Shown one piece after another: positions 17,887 through 25,335 of a DNA stretch of 60,029 nucleotides. The notes beneath the pieces were generated by a model. The model searched no databases and had not been told where the DNA came from. It saw only the letters and a list, made by a program, of their open reading frames with translations. The stretch comes from D2472 sp964444385. Its GTDB lineage: Bacteria; Pseudomonadota; Gammaproteobacteria; Magnimaribacterales; D2472. The position numbers and the translations under genes were made by a program. Position 1 is the stretch's first letter. Each line of letters opens with the position of its first letter. The stretch covers positions 1-60,029 of the forward strand of contig CAYUHD010000001.1 in the NCBI GenBank assembly GCA_964444385.1, in the 5' to 3' direction.

Positions 17887-20041
17887 CACCACCCATATTT
17901 GCCTTTTTAAAGCCTAGCAGCTCAGCCCTTTCTTCCGCCACCGGAGCCTCTCCAAACACGCCTGATTCATCAGCTAGTTTTTGTAATAATGCTGCAGGCT
18001 TCCAAAAGTTCTCGTCTAATTCTGAAAAACTACTTATTTTTTTGATTACTTCTGTTAAACCTAGCTGGTTTGCATAAAACATTGGGCCGCCCCTCCAAAT
18101 TGGAAAGCCGTAACCATTAATATAGACGATATCCATATCACCAGATCTTTGAGCAACACCCTCCTCTAGAATTCGAGCCCCCTCATTAACAAGAGCTAAA
18201 ATACACCTATCTATAATTTCTTGATCAGAAATTTCTCTTCTTACAATATTGTTTTGATTAGATATTTCATTATATATTGCTTCATTTTCTGGAGCAGGAT
18301 TTGGAGCTCTTGAGCCCTCTGAATAATTATAAAATCCTTTAGAGTTCTTTTGGCCAAATCTATCTTGTTCACACAATGCATCTGAGATTTTATTGGTGAG
18401 AGGAGTTTCAATATTCGCTAATTTTCGAGCTCTCCAGCCTAGATCTAAACCTACTAAATCTAACATTCTAAATGGCCCCATACTCATACCAAATGACTCT
18501 AAGGCACTATCTACTTGATTGGGTAATGCTCCTTCAAGAAGCAACAAGTTAGCTTGATGTGTATATCCGGCTAGCATTCTATTTCCTATAAAGCCAGGTG
18601 CATTAAGTGAAACAACAGCCGCCTTACCCATTTTCTTTCCTAGAGACATAACTGTTGCCATTGTCTCATCAGAAGAATCCTTCCCCCTAACAACCTCAAG
18701 CAACCGCATAATATTTGCTGGACTAAAAAAGTGAGTGCCCACTACCTTTCCAGGCCTTTTGGTTGATGATGCTATTGCATCAATATCTAAACCCGAGGTG
18801 TTAGATGCAAGGATTGCATCATCCTTGGTAACTTCATCTAAAGTCTTAAAGATTTCTTTTTTCAAATCTAAATTTTCATAAACCGCTTCAATGGTTATGT
18901 CCACCTCAGAAAGATCATCATATGAAAGGGTGGGGGTTATTAAACCCATAACCATATCTTTTTGCTTTTGTGACATTCTTCCTCGATCTACCATCATCTG
19001 ATAATTTTTTTCTATGACCCCCATGCCCCTATCTAAATTCTTTTTATCTTGATCAAGAACCAAGACAGGGATACCTGCATTTGCAAAATTCATAGCAATG
19101 CCGCCCCCCATTGTTCCAGACCCGACAATTCCCGCGCTATTAATTGGTAGACGAAGAGTTTCTTTTGGAATATCTAAAATCTTAGAAGCTGCACGCTCGC
19201 CAAAGAAAATATGAATCATAGCTTCGCGTTGAGGATTCATTAAACATTCAAGAAAATATTCAGATTCTTTTTTCATTCCAGTATCAAAATCATCTTCATT
19301 AATAGCGGTCTCTACACAAGCTATTATCTGACCTGGTGCAAATTGACCTCTCCTAGTTTTGGAGGCCAGCGCCTTAGCTTCTGCCAAAACATTTTCTGTA
19401 CCCCTAGCTTCAAGCAATTTTTCATTTTTATCCCTTACTTTAGGGTGTTCATTCAAGCCAATTTTTTCTTGAAGAAAGGCAATAGCATCTTCAATCAAGG
19501 AATTATCTGAAATAGCGTCTATTACACCTTGTTCCAAAGCCCTTTTACCAGATATTGGCGCACCTGAAATCATCATTTTTAAGGCCTGAGATGGCCCAAT
19601 AAGCCTTGGAAGCCTTTGTGTGCCTCCTGCACCAGGTAATAAGCCTAAATTAACCTCAGGAAGGCCAACAATAGCTTTATTAGTACCCATTCTGTAATTA
19701 CATACAAGTGCGGTCTCAAGGCCGCCACCAAGAGCAGTTCCATTTATTGCTGCCAATACAGGCTTCTTACTGAATTCTATTTCCCGAAGCGTGGTATGGA
19801 GATCAGGACCATCAGCCTTTTTTCCAAATTCAGAAATATCAGCACCAGCTATAAAGGATCTCCCTGCACCTGTAAGAATGATTCCTTCAATTGACTCATC
19901 ATCATTTGCTTTATTAACACATTCAGATAAACCAACTCGAACGCCACTACTTAGGGGGTTAACAGGGGGGTTATCAACTTCAAGAATAGCAATATTACCA
20001 TTAACTGTGTAATTTACTTTGCCTTTTAATTCATTTGTCAT
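17882..20041 (-). CDS. Fused enoyl-CoA hydratase/3-hydroxyacyl-CoA dehydrogenase (FadB/FadJ type)
   Basis: A bifunctional beta-oxidation enzyme: an N-terminal crotonase domain (residues ~1-190; AGRSFIAGADISEF and NGTALGGGLETAL oxyanion motifs, LPEVNLGLLPGAGGTQRLPR with the catalytic Glu), then a Rossmann NAD-binding domain (GSGTMGGGIAMNFANAG, about residue 310). The HAD C-terminal motif is GTHFFSPANIM, followed by two helical C-terminal domains (GFIGNRMLAGY; GYGFPIWRGGPM). At 719 residues it resembles the monofunctional-operon multifunctional enzyme in which thiolase is encoded elsewhere. No thiolase lies adjacent. It is divergent from gpx across a very AT-rich spacer. Confidence 0.93.
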   Translation of the reverse strand: MTNELKGKVNYTVNGNIAILEVDNPPVNPLSSGVRVGLSECVNKANDDESIEGIILTGAGRSFIAGADISEFGKKADGPDLHTTLREIEFSKKPVLAAINGTALGGGLETALVCNYRMGTNKAIVGLPEVNLGLLPGAGGTQRLPRLIGPSQALKMMISGAPISGKRALEQGVIDAISDNSLIEDAIAFLQEKIGLNEHPKVRDKNEKLLEARGTENVLAEAKALASKTRRGQFAPGQIIACVETAINEDDFDTGMKKESEYFLECLMNPQREAMIHIFFGERAASKILDIPKETLRLPINSAGIVGSGTMGGGIAMNFANAGIPVLVLDQDKKNLDRGMGVIEKNYQMMVDRGRMSQKQKDMVMGLITPTLSYDDLSEVDITIEAVYENLDLKKEIFKTLDEVTKDDAILASNTSGLDIDAIASSTKRPGKVVGTHFFSPANIMRLLEVVRGKDSSDETMATVMSLGKKMGKAAVVSLNAPGFIGNRMLAGYTHQANLLLLEGALPNQVDSALESFGMSMGPFRMLDLVGLDLGWRARKLANIETPLTNKISDALCEQDRFGQKNSKGFYNYSEGSRAPNPAPENEAIYNEISNQNNIVRREISDQEIIDRCILALVNEGARILEEGVAQRSGDMDIVYINGYGFPIWRGGPMFYANQLGLTEVIKKISSFSELDENFWKPAALLQKLADESGVFGEAPVAEERAELLGFKKANMGGV

Positions 20042-20269
20042 AACTCTCTCTAAATTTAATTTTTTAATCTGAAATTATATATTCTTTTAAAGCATTAAGC
20101 GTATATTTGTTATATCAAGAGCATTTTCTTATATATATAAGTATTATTTATATATATAAATAGTTATAATTAATTTATATTTAATATTGATATTTTATTA
20201 TAAATATATATAATAATAGTTATCAACATTTCTTCCCCCTATGATTTGTTGGTAATTCTTTGGAATTAA

Positions 20270-20287
20270 GGAGGGCTTTAGCCCTCC
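20270..20287. promoter_or_regulatory. Strong GC hairpin upstream of the small ORF
   Basis: GGAGGGCT and AGCCCTCC form a perfect eight-base inverted repeat with a two-base loop (or seven pairs with four). The left arm contains AAGGAGG, a perfect Shine-Dalgarno-like sequence not followed by a nearby ATG, and a similar TTAAGGAG recurs just upstream of the small ORF. There is no T-run on the + side, so it is a poor intrinsic terminator. An attenuator or RNA-stability role is possible. Confidence 0.5.
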
Positions 20288-20308
20288 ACCTCTTACTTAA
20301 GGAGCGCT

Positions 20309-20398
20309 ATGAAAAATAGGTTAGTTGAAGAGTTTGAATTATTAGTATTAGTTTTAATCTTTCTATGCTCTATTTACGCTATTTCACCGTTAGTGTAA
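20309..20398 (+). CDS. Possible 29-residue small membrane protein
   Basis: ATG at 20309 opens a 29-codon frame ending in TAA at 20396-20398, preceded at ideal spacing by TTAAGGAGCGCT, one of the strongest ribosome sites in the window. The product has a charged N-terminus (MKNRLVEEFE) and a single hydrophobic segment (LLVLVLIFLCSIYAI), like known small membrane proteins. It sits 10 bases before gpx and could be co-transcribed with it. I do not recognise a family. Conservation in relatives would decide whether it is real. Confidence 0.5.
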   Translation: MKNRLVEEFELLVLVLIFLCSIYAISPLV

Positions 20399-20408
20399 TA
20401 TTTAGAGG

Positions 20409-20933
20409 ATGAAAAACCTTTTTGTCCTTACATTATCTATATTTTCAATTACATCATTTGCCTGTTCAGATATTCTTAATAGCACCCTAAGAGTTTTAGA
20501 TTCAGATGATGATCAAAATCTTTGCGAATACTCTGGAAATGTTGTTTTAGTCGTTAATGTTGCGAGCAGATGTGGATACACCCCTCAATATGCAGGCTTA
20601 CAGAGACTGTATACAAAATATAAAGATGATGGATTAATGATTATAGGCATTCCTTCAAGAGACTTTTTTCAGGAGTTTTCTTCTGAAGCAAAAGTTGCAG
20701 AATTTTGTAGTACTGAGTATGGCGTAGAGTTTCCCATGTTCGCTACCGCTAAAGTTAAGGGAAAGAAAGCCCATCCATTTTATAAAAAACTTATAGCCGC
20801 ATCTGGGAAAGAGCCAAAGTGGAACTTTGCTAAATATTTAATAGGTAGAGACGGCGAAGTAATTGAGCATTATAAATCGAGCGTAACACCAGAATCTGAA
20901 AGATTGGTTTCAGCAATCCAAGCTGTACTTTAA
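20409..20933 (+). CDS. Glutathione peroxidase family protein, exported
   Basis: Thiol peroxidase of the GPx family, reducing hydroperoxides with thioredoxin or glutathione. After an N-terminal hydrophobic signal (MKNLFVLTLSIFSITSFAC) come the peroxidatic site NVASRCGYTPQYAGL (Cys in place of selenocysteine) and the conserved WNF of KWNFAKYLIGRDG. The usual PCNQF loop reads PSRDF. At 174 residues, subtracting the signal gives a normal mature size. The signal suggests a periplasmic or lipid-anchored enzyme, unlike cytosolic BtuE. Its stop shares TTAA with convergent rpiA. Confidence 0.9.
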   Translation: MKNLFVLTLSIFSITSFACSDILNSTLRVLDSDDDQNLCEYSGNVVLVVNVASRCGYTPQYAGLQRLYTKYKDDGLMIIGIPSRDFFQEFSSEAKVAEFCSTEYGVEFPMFATAKVKGKKAHPFYKKLIAASGKEPKWNFAKYLIGRDGEVIEHYKSSVTPESERLVSAIQAVL

Positions 20934-21571
20934 TTTTTCCCTACGATAACTTTCTGGGGCTTGCAGTTTGCAAAAATTCCATTATCCAAAACACCTGGAA
21001 TTAGGTTAATTTCTTGTTCAAGCATTGATGGATCCTCAATTTTTAAATCGGAAACATCCAAAATTTGATTTCCCTGATCGGTTAAAAAATCTTTTCTTAG
21101 TTTAGGAGTACCCCCAATTTTTACAATCTCACGGGCAACATAACTCCTGCTTTTCATAATTACTTCTATTGGCACTGGGAAATCACCTAAGATATTAACC
21201 AACTTAGACTCATCTACTATGCATACAAATTCATTTGATGCTGATGCGACAATTTTTTCTCTCGTGTGAGCTCCACCCCCACCTTTTATAAGATTATGAA
21301 AAGTATCTATTTCATCGGCTCCATCAACATATAAATGAATTTCATTTACATCGTTGAGCTCAAATACTTCAATACCAAAATTGTTTAGTAATTGTGTAGA
21401 AGCTTCTGAGCTAGATACAGCACCTTTAAAAAGATTTTTGATTTTTGCAAGCTCCTCAATGAAGTAATTGACAGTAGATCCTGTTCCAACCCCAATAATT
21501 GAATTCAAATCAATTTTGGGCTTTATATATTTAATGGCCTCAATTGAAGCATTTAATTTTGAATTGCTCAT
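20930..21571 (-). CDS. rpiA: Ribose-5-phosphate isomerase A
   Basis: RpiA interconverts ribose 5-phosphate and ribulose 5-phosphate in the pentose phosphate pathway. Signature motifs are IGVGTGSTVNYFIEEL, YVDGADEID, and LIKGGGGAHTREKI with the catalytic Lys, then FVCIVDESK. At 213 residues it matches the family. It is divergent from ilvA with 24 bases between starts, and its stop is interleaved with that of gpx. rpiA next to ilvA is a common gammaproteobacterial arrangement. Confidence 0.96.
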   Translation of the reverse strand: MSNSKLNASIEAIKYIKPKIDLNSIIGVGTGSTVNYFIEELAKIKNLFKGAVSSSEASTQLLNNFGIEVFELNDVNEIHLYVDGADEIDTFHNLIKGGGGAHTREKIVASASNEFVCIVDESKLVNILGDFPVPIEVIMKSRSYVAREIVKIGGTPKLRKDFLTDQGNQILDVSDLKIEDPSMLEQEINLIPGVLDNGIFANCKPQKVIVGKN

Positions 21572-21577
21572 TATGGG

Positions 21578-21583
21578 TATAAT
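21578..21583 (+). promoter_or_regulatory. Candidate -10 box for ilvA
   Basis: TATAAT lies 12 bases before the ilvA ATG, in the 24-base gap from rpiA. If used, the transcript would begin within about six bases of the start codon and be nearly leaderless. No convincing -35 is seen at 17 bases. Confidence 0.4.
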
Positions 21584-21595
21584 ACTTAAATTATT

Positions 21596-23143
21596 ATGCG
21601 ACTTAAAATAAAAAAATCAGGTTCATTTAAATCTTCTAAGAAATACTTAGATTTAATTGTTAAATCTAAAGTATATGATGTTGCAAAAAATACACCTATA
21701 AGCTTTGCTGCCAATCTATCAAATAAATTAAATAATGAAGTTTTCTTAAAGCGTGAAGATATGCAGCCAATTTTTTCATTCAAAATTAGAGGTGCATATA
21801 ACAAAATTGCTAATTTAAGCTCGCATCAGCAGAAGAGGGGTGTTTTAACTGCCTCTGCTGGAAACCATGCTCAGGGCGTTGCAAATGCATGTAAAAAACT
21901 AAAAATCCCTTGCTTAATAGTGATGCCTGTAACCTCTCCAGAAATAAAGGTGAAATCTGTTAAAGGATTTGGTTCTAAGGTTTTGCTCCATGGAGATAAT
22001 TTTGATCAAGCATCAAAAAAAGCATTGCAGATGGCAAAAGAGCAAAATCTTGAGTTCATCGAAGCTTTTGATGATCCATTAACCATTGCTGGACAGGGCA
22101 CCATAGGCAAAGAAATTTTGGATGAAGACAACGAATTAGACGTAATCTTTGTTCCGGTTGGGGGAGGAGGTCTTTTGGCAGGAATAAGTGCCTGGGTAGC
22201 TCAAAAACAAACAAAAACAAAAGTTTATGGTGTTGAGGTTGAAGATTCAGCCTGTTTGGTCGAAGCAATTAAGGCAGACAAAAGAGTTCGTTTGCGAGAG
22301 GTAGGGCTGTTTGCAGATGGCGTTGCAGTTGAACGTATTGGAAAACATAACTTTGATGTTATTAGGGAATGCGTTGATGGGGTTATTACTGTAAGCATCG
22401 ATGAGCTATGTGCCGCAGTGAAAGATATTTTTGAAGACACAAGAGTGCTTTCAGAGCCAGCTGGCGCTCTTGCTTTAGCTGGATTAAAAAAATATGCTAC
22501 CAAAATTTCAAACAAACGATTATTAGCCATCAGTAGCGGAGCAAATGTAAATTTTGAGAGGTTGAGTTACATAGTTGAAAGGTCTGAAGTTGGAGAAAAT
22601 AGAGAGAAGCTTCTAAGTATTAAAATTCCAGAGAAACCCGGAAGCTTTTTGAGACTTTGCAAGGTCTTTGGGCGATCGCAGATTACAGAGTTCAACTATA
22701 GGTTTGCCAATAAGGTAGATGCGCATGTTCTTGTCGGAATTAAAACTGAAAACGAAGATGCATTTAAAAAAATTAAAAGCAAGCTTACAAAAAGCAAGTT
22801 TAAATTTTCTGATTTAACAAAGAATCAAATTTCTAATGACCATCTTCGACATATGGTGGGTGGGCACAAGAGTATTATTTCGGAAAGAGATTCTGAGAGA
22901 TTATATAGATGCCAATTTCCAGTTAGACCAGGAGCTTTGGTTGGCTTCTTAAAAGATTTTGGTTCTAAGTGGAACATTTCTTTATTCCATTATCGAAACC
23001 TTGGAGCAGCATTTGCCAATGTGCTTATTGGCATTGAGGATAAAAACCAATCAAAAGATGCTCTAGAAAATCATTTAAAGTCCCTAGATTATAGTTTTGT
23101 TGAGGAAACAGAAAATACCGCTTATAAGGAATTTCTTAAATAG
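21596..23143 (+). CDS. ilvA: Threonine ammonia-lyase, biosynthetic
   Basis: IlvA deaminates threonine to 2-oxobutanoate, the first step of isoleucine synthesis. The PLP lysine is in SFKIRGAYNKI, the phosphate loop in PVGGGGLLAGI, and two C-terminal ACT-like regulatory domains follow (residues ~325-515; SIKIPEKPGSFLRL and RCQFPVRPGALVGFL), so feedback control by isoleucine is expected. At 515 residues it matches E. coli IlvA. Its TAG stop overlaps by one base the GTG start of the epoxide hydrolase. Confidence 0.96.
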   Translation: MRLKIKKSGSFKSSKKYLDLIVKSKVYDVAKNTPISFAANLSNKLNNEVFLKREDMQPIFSFKIRGAYNKIANLSSHQQKRGVLTASAGNHAQGVANACKKLKIPCLIVMPVTSPEIKVKSVKGFGSKVLLHGDNFDQASKKALQMAKEQNLEFIEAFDDPLTIAGQGTIGKEILDEDNELDVIFVPVGGGGLLAGISAWVAQKQTKTKVYGVEVEDSACLVEAIKADKRVRLREVGLFADGVAVERIGKHNFDVIRECVDGVITVSIDELCAAVKDIFEDTRVLSEPAGALALAGLKKYATKISNKRLLAISSGANVNFERLSYIVERSEVGENREKLLSIKIPEKPGSFLRLCKVFGRSQITEFNYRFANKVDAHVLVGIKTENEDAFKKIKSKLTKSKFKFSDLTKNQISNDHLRHMVGGHKSIISERDSERLYRCQFPVRPGALVGFLKDFGSKWNISLFHYRNLGAAFANVLIGIEDKNQSKDALENHLKSLDYSFVEETENTAYKEFLK

Positions 23144-24264
23144 TGATTAAAGAATTTAAAATTTTTATACCCGATGAGAAAATTGAACTTTTAAACAAAA
23201 AGATTGATTTAACTAGGTGGCCAGATGAAATTAATGATGATCGATGGACCCTGGGTGCAAAGAAGTCATATATTGAAGAGGCTATTAAAACTTGGAGAAA
23301 TGGTTTTGATTGGCGAAAACATGAATCGAAATTAAATGAGGCAGGCAGTTTTAAATATAAAACTAAATCAGGATTGGAGCTTCATTACCTTCATCAAAAA
23401 TCTAATTCAAAAAATGCAATCCCATTATTGTTGACGCATGGATGGCCTGGAAGTGTGCAAGAATTTCTAAAAGTTATACCGCTATTAACAAAGGGCAAGG
23501 ATGGAATAGAATTTGATGTAGTATGCCCAGCTATTCCTGGATACGGCTTTTCTGATAAACCTAAAGAGCAAGGAATGAACGCCCAAGAGGTTGCAAAGCT
23601 TGAGAATGAATTGATGCTTGCTTTGGGATACGATAAATATATTGCTCAAGGGGGAGATTGGGGAGCTGTAGTGACGAAATGGATTGCTGAGCTTTTTCCA
23701 GAAAATTGTATAGGGCTCCATTTAAATCTAGTTTTAGCTTTTCCTCCTGATGGACAAGATCCTTTGGAGGGAGTTTCTCCAGAGGAAGCGGAAGGGATGA
23801 AGAATCTAGAAAAATATCAAGCAACAGGATATGGGTATTTTGCAATTCAAAGCACAAAACCGCAGACTGTAGGCTATGGTTTAAATGATTCACCAGTTGG
23901 ACTAGCAGCATGGATCATTGAAAAATTTCATGCTTGGGCTGACAAAGATACGAGTCATCTTGTTGTTCCGTTAGATGAAGTTTTGGCAATTGTATCTTTA
24001 TATTGGTATACAGAATCCATTACTTCTTCTGTAAGATTTTATTATGAAAATGGTCCACTGGGCTTTAGTTTGAATAAGGTATCTCAACCAATGGCCGGCG
24101 CAATTTTTGAGCATGAAATTGCAAGGCCGCCCAGAGCTTGGGCTGAAAAAATATATAACATAACTCAATGGAACCAATATTCAGGCGGTCATTTTGCAGC
24201 ATTAGAGAATCCAGAAACTCTTGCAGAAGATATTTTTAGCTTTACAGCTAAATTAAAAATTTAA
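23143..24264 (+). CDS. Epoxide hydrolase-like alpha/beta hydrolase
   Basis: Microsomal/juvenile-hormone-type epoxide hydrolase. An N-terminal EHN domain (EINDDRWTLGAKKSYI and FDWRKHESKLNE) precedes an alpha/beta fold with oxyanion HGWPGS, nucleophile Asp in AQGGDWGAVVTKW, and a C-terminal catalytic His in SGGHFAALENPE. Both lid Tyr regions appear plausible. At 373 residues it is of family length. The start is GTG at 23143, overlapping the ilvA stop by one base, so it is probably expressed with ilvA although no metabolic link is evident. The natural substrate is unknown. Confidence 0.9.
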   Translation: MIKEFKIFIPDEKIELLNKKIDLTRWPDEINDDRWTLGAKKSYIEEAIKTWRNGFDWRKHESKLNEAGSFKYKTKSGLELHYLHQKSNSKNAIPLLLTHGWPGSVQEFLKVIPLLTKGKDGIEFDVVCPAIPGYGFSDKPKEQGMNAQEVAKLENELMLALGYDKYIAQGGDWGAVVTKWIAELFPENCIGLHLNLVLAFPPDGQDPLEGVSPEEAEGMKNLEKYQATGYGYFAIQSTKPQTVGYGLNDSPVGLAAWIIEKFHAWADKDTSHLVVPLDEVLAIVSLYWYTESITSSVRFYYENGPLGFSLNKVSQPMAGAIFEHEIARPPRAWAEKIYNITQWNQYSGGHFAALENPETLAEDIFSFTAKLKI

Positions 24265-24269
24265 AGAAG

Positions 24270-24848
24270 CTAATTTTTGAAATATGTAAATTTTTTTGTT
24301 TGCTTCTCAGAAAAGACAACATCTAATTTAATGTCATGCTTTTCATTGATGGAGTCATTAATAAATTGAAAATCGTAAATTAATCCTACTATCAGGGGCC
24401 TATTTTTATTTTGCAAAACAGGCATTAATAATCTGTCATAGTAGCCCCCACCATATCCCAGTCTAAACCCTTTATTATCTACTCCAACTGATGGAACAAT
24501 TATTACCTCATGTTTGATTGGGGCGATCCCAAGACCATTTGATGGTTCAAATATATTAAATTTATTCTTATTTAGCTTTTCTAGGTTTTTAGGTGCAATC
24601 AATTTCATTGATTGATTGGGCCCAATGACAGGGAAGGTTGTGATGAGATTTTTTTTATTTCTTTTTTTAGTTAAGGGTCCAATATCTACCTCATTATTAG
24701 TAGCAAAATAACCGCCCAATGTTTCAATAGCTTGTAAGGTTAATTCCTTATTGGCAGTTTTTAGTATTGCTGAGGAGAGGTTGATGACCTCAGATGGATT
24801 TAAAGCATGCCTTGCTTCAAGGATAGATTGTCTATATTTTGTTTTCAC
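24270..24848 (-). CDS. ygfA: 5-formyltetrahydrofolate cyclo-ligase
   Basis: This enzyme converts 5-formyl-THF to 5,10-methenyl-THF using ATP. The family motif RLGYGGGYYDRLL (residues ~130) and VPSVGVDNKGFRLG are clear; the N-terminal KTKYRQSILEARHAL is the helix seen in homologues. The open frame extends to 24875, but those codons lie inside the 6S RNA 3' end, so I place the start at the GTG at 24848. It directly follows 6S RNA, the classic zapA-ssrS-ygfA arrangement in which ygfA is co-transcribed with 6S. Confidence 0.92.
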   Translation of the reverse strand: MKTKYRQSILEARHALNPSEVINLSSAILKTANKELTLQAIETLGGYFATNNEVDIGPLTKKRNKKNLITTFPVIGPNQSMKLIAPKNLEKLNKNKFNIFEPSNGLGIAPIKHEVIIVPSVGVDNKGFRLGYGGGYYDRLLMPVLQNKNRPLIVGLIYDFQFINDSINEKHDIKLDVVFSEKQTKKFTYFKN

Positions 24849-24864
24849 ATTTGTGCTAACTACA

Positions 24865-25031
24865 AACCAATTCACCGCTACTCATCGTTACCTGAACCGA
24901 AAGGCCAGGTGGTGAAGCTCTTACTACATCAGGCTTCCCTCAATGGTAATGCACAACAGCAGCAGTGGAAAATCACCTTTAAATATATTATCGGTTCAAA
25001 GAATCTCGATAAGTTGGCAAATGAACCAGTT
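24865..25031 (-). ncRNA. ssrS: 6S RNA (SsrS)
   Basis: 6S RNA mimics an open promoter and sequesters sigma-70 RNA polymerase. On the minus strand the ends pair: AACUGGUUCAUU (5', 25031-25020) with GGUGAAUUGGUU (3'), including G-U pairs. Next, ACUUAUCG pairs with CGAUGAGU, then GAACCGA with UCGGUUC, giving the long closing stem. The GAACCGAUA and AGGUAACGAUGAGUAGCGG segments resemble the E. coli conserved ends, and GGGAAGCCUGAU matches the GAGAAGCC region. About 167 nt, against 184 in E. coli. Position between zapA and ygfA is the canonical locus. Confidence 0.93.
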
Positions 25032-25037
25032 AAGTTC

Positions 25038-25043
25038 ATTATA
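25038..25043 (-). promoter_or_regulatory. -10 box of the 6S RNA promoter
   Basis: TATAAT on the minus strand lies six bases upstream of the base that begins the 6S closing stem, which is ideal spacing for initiation at 25031. A weak TGACTT-like -35 sits 17 bases further upstream. Confidence 0.7.
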
Positions 25044-25097
25044 AGCCACTTAATTTTAAAAAGTCATCACTCAATTTTTAAAGAAGATTTAAGTTAA

Positions 25098-25235
25098 TTA
25101 AATAAGGGACTTCTCTACTTTTAAAACTAGATCTTTTAAGTTTTTTTCTAAAGTTTTTGAAAGTGCATTGCTTTCTTGCGGAAGCTGACTTTTAAAAGCT
25201 AAATCTAAACTTGTTAAAATTAAAGCATTAGATTT
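25098..25235 (-). CDS. zapA: Cell division protein ZapA, C-terminal part (cut by assembly gap)
   Basis: ZapA bundles FtsZ filaments at the division ring. Only 45 C-terminal residues are present, starting KSNALILTSLDLAFKSQ and continuing into a charged coiled coil ending LKVEKSLI. This fits the long C-terminal helix of ZapA (NAALN-ISYELA in E. coli). The upstream part is lost in the 100-N run. Identification rests on this motif plus the zapA-6S-ygfA context. Residues read on the far side of the Ns on this strand belong to pepP on the other strand. Confidence 0.75.
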   Translation of the reverse strand, partial: KSNALILTSLDLAFKSQLPQESNALSKTLEKNLKDLVLKVEKSLI

Positions 25236-25335
25236 NNNNNNNNNNNNNNNNNNNNNNNNNNNNNNNNNNNNNNNNNNNNNNNNNNNNNNNNNNNNNNNNN
25301 NNNNNNNNNNNNNNNNNNNNNNNNNNNNNNNNNNN
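25236..25335. other. Assembly gap, 100 N
   Basis: Exactly 100 Ns, the usual placeholder for a gap of unknown size. The real gap must hold the first half of zapA (about 50 codons), a divergent intergenic region, and about 40 codons of pepP; ygfB, which often lies here, could also be hidden. It is therefore surely longer than 100 bases. Confidence 0.95.

Larger units (their letters stand above)
20042..20408. other. Intergenic region: extreme AT tract, hairpin and small ORF
   Basis: This 367-base spacer between the divergent fad and gpx genes is the longest gene-poor stretch in the core part of the window. From about 20129 to 20219 it is almost pure A/T, with palindromes CTTATATATATAAG and TTATATATATAA. 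A DnaA-box-like TTATCAACA (one mismatch to the consensus) lies at 20220-20228. A strong hairpin at 20270-20287 and a 29-codon ORF at 20309-20398 are listed separately. It must contain promoters for both flanking genes; no -35/-10 pair stands out amid so much AT. Confidence 0.7.

Noticed and set aside
20220..20228. Chromosomal replication origin at the AT tract
   Set aside because: Only one imperfect DnaA box and no dnaA, mnmG or rnpA-rpmH neighbours; kept as a hypothesis in findings, not annotated.
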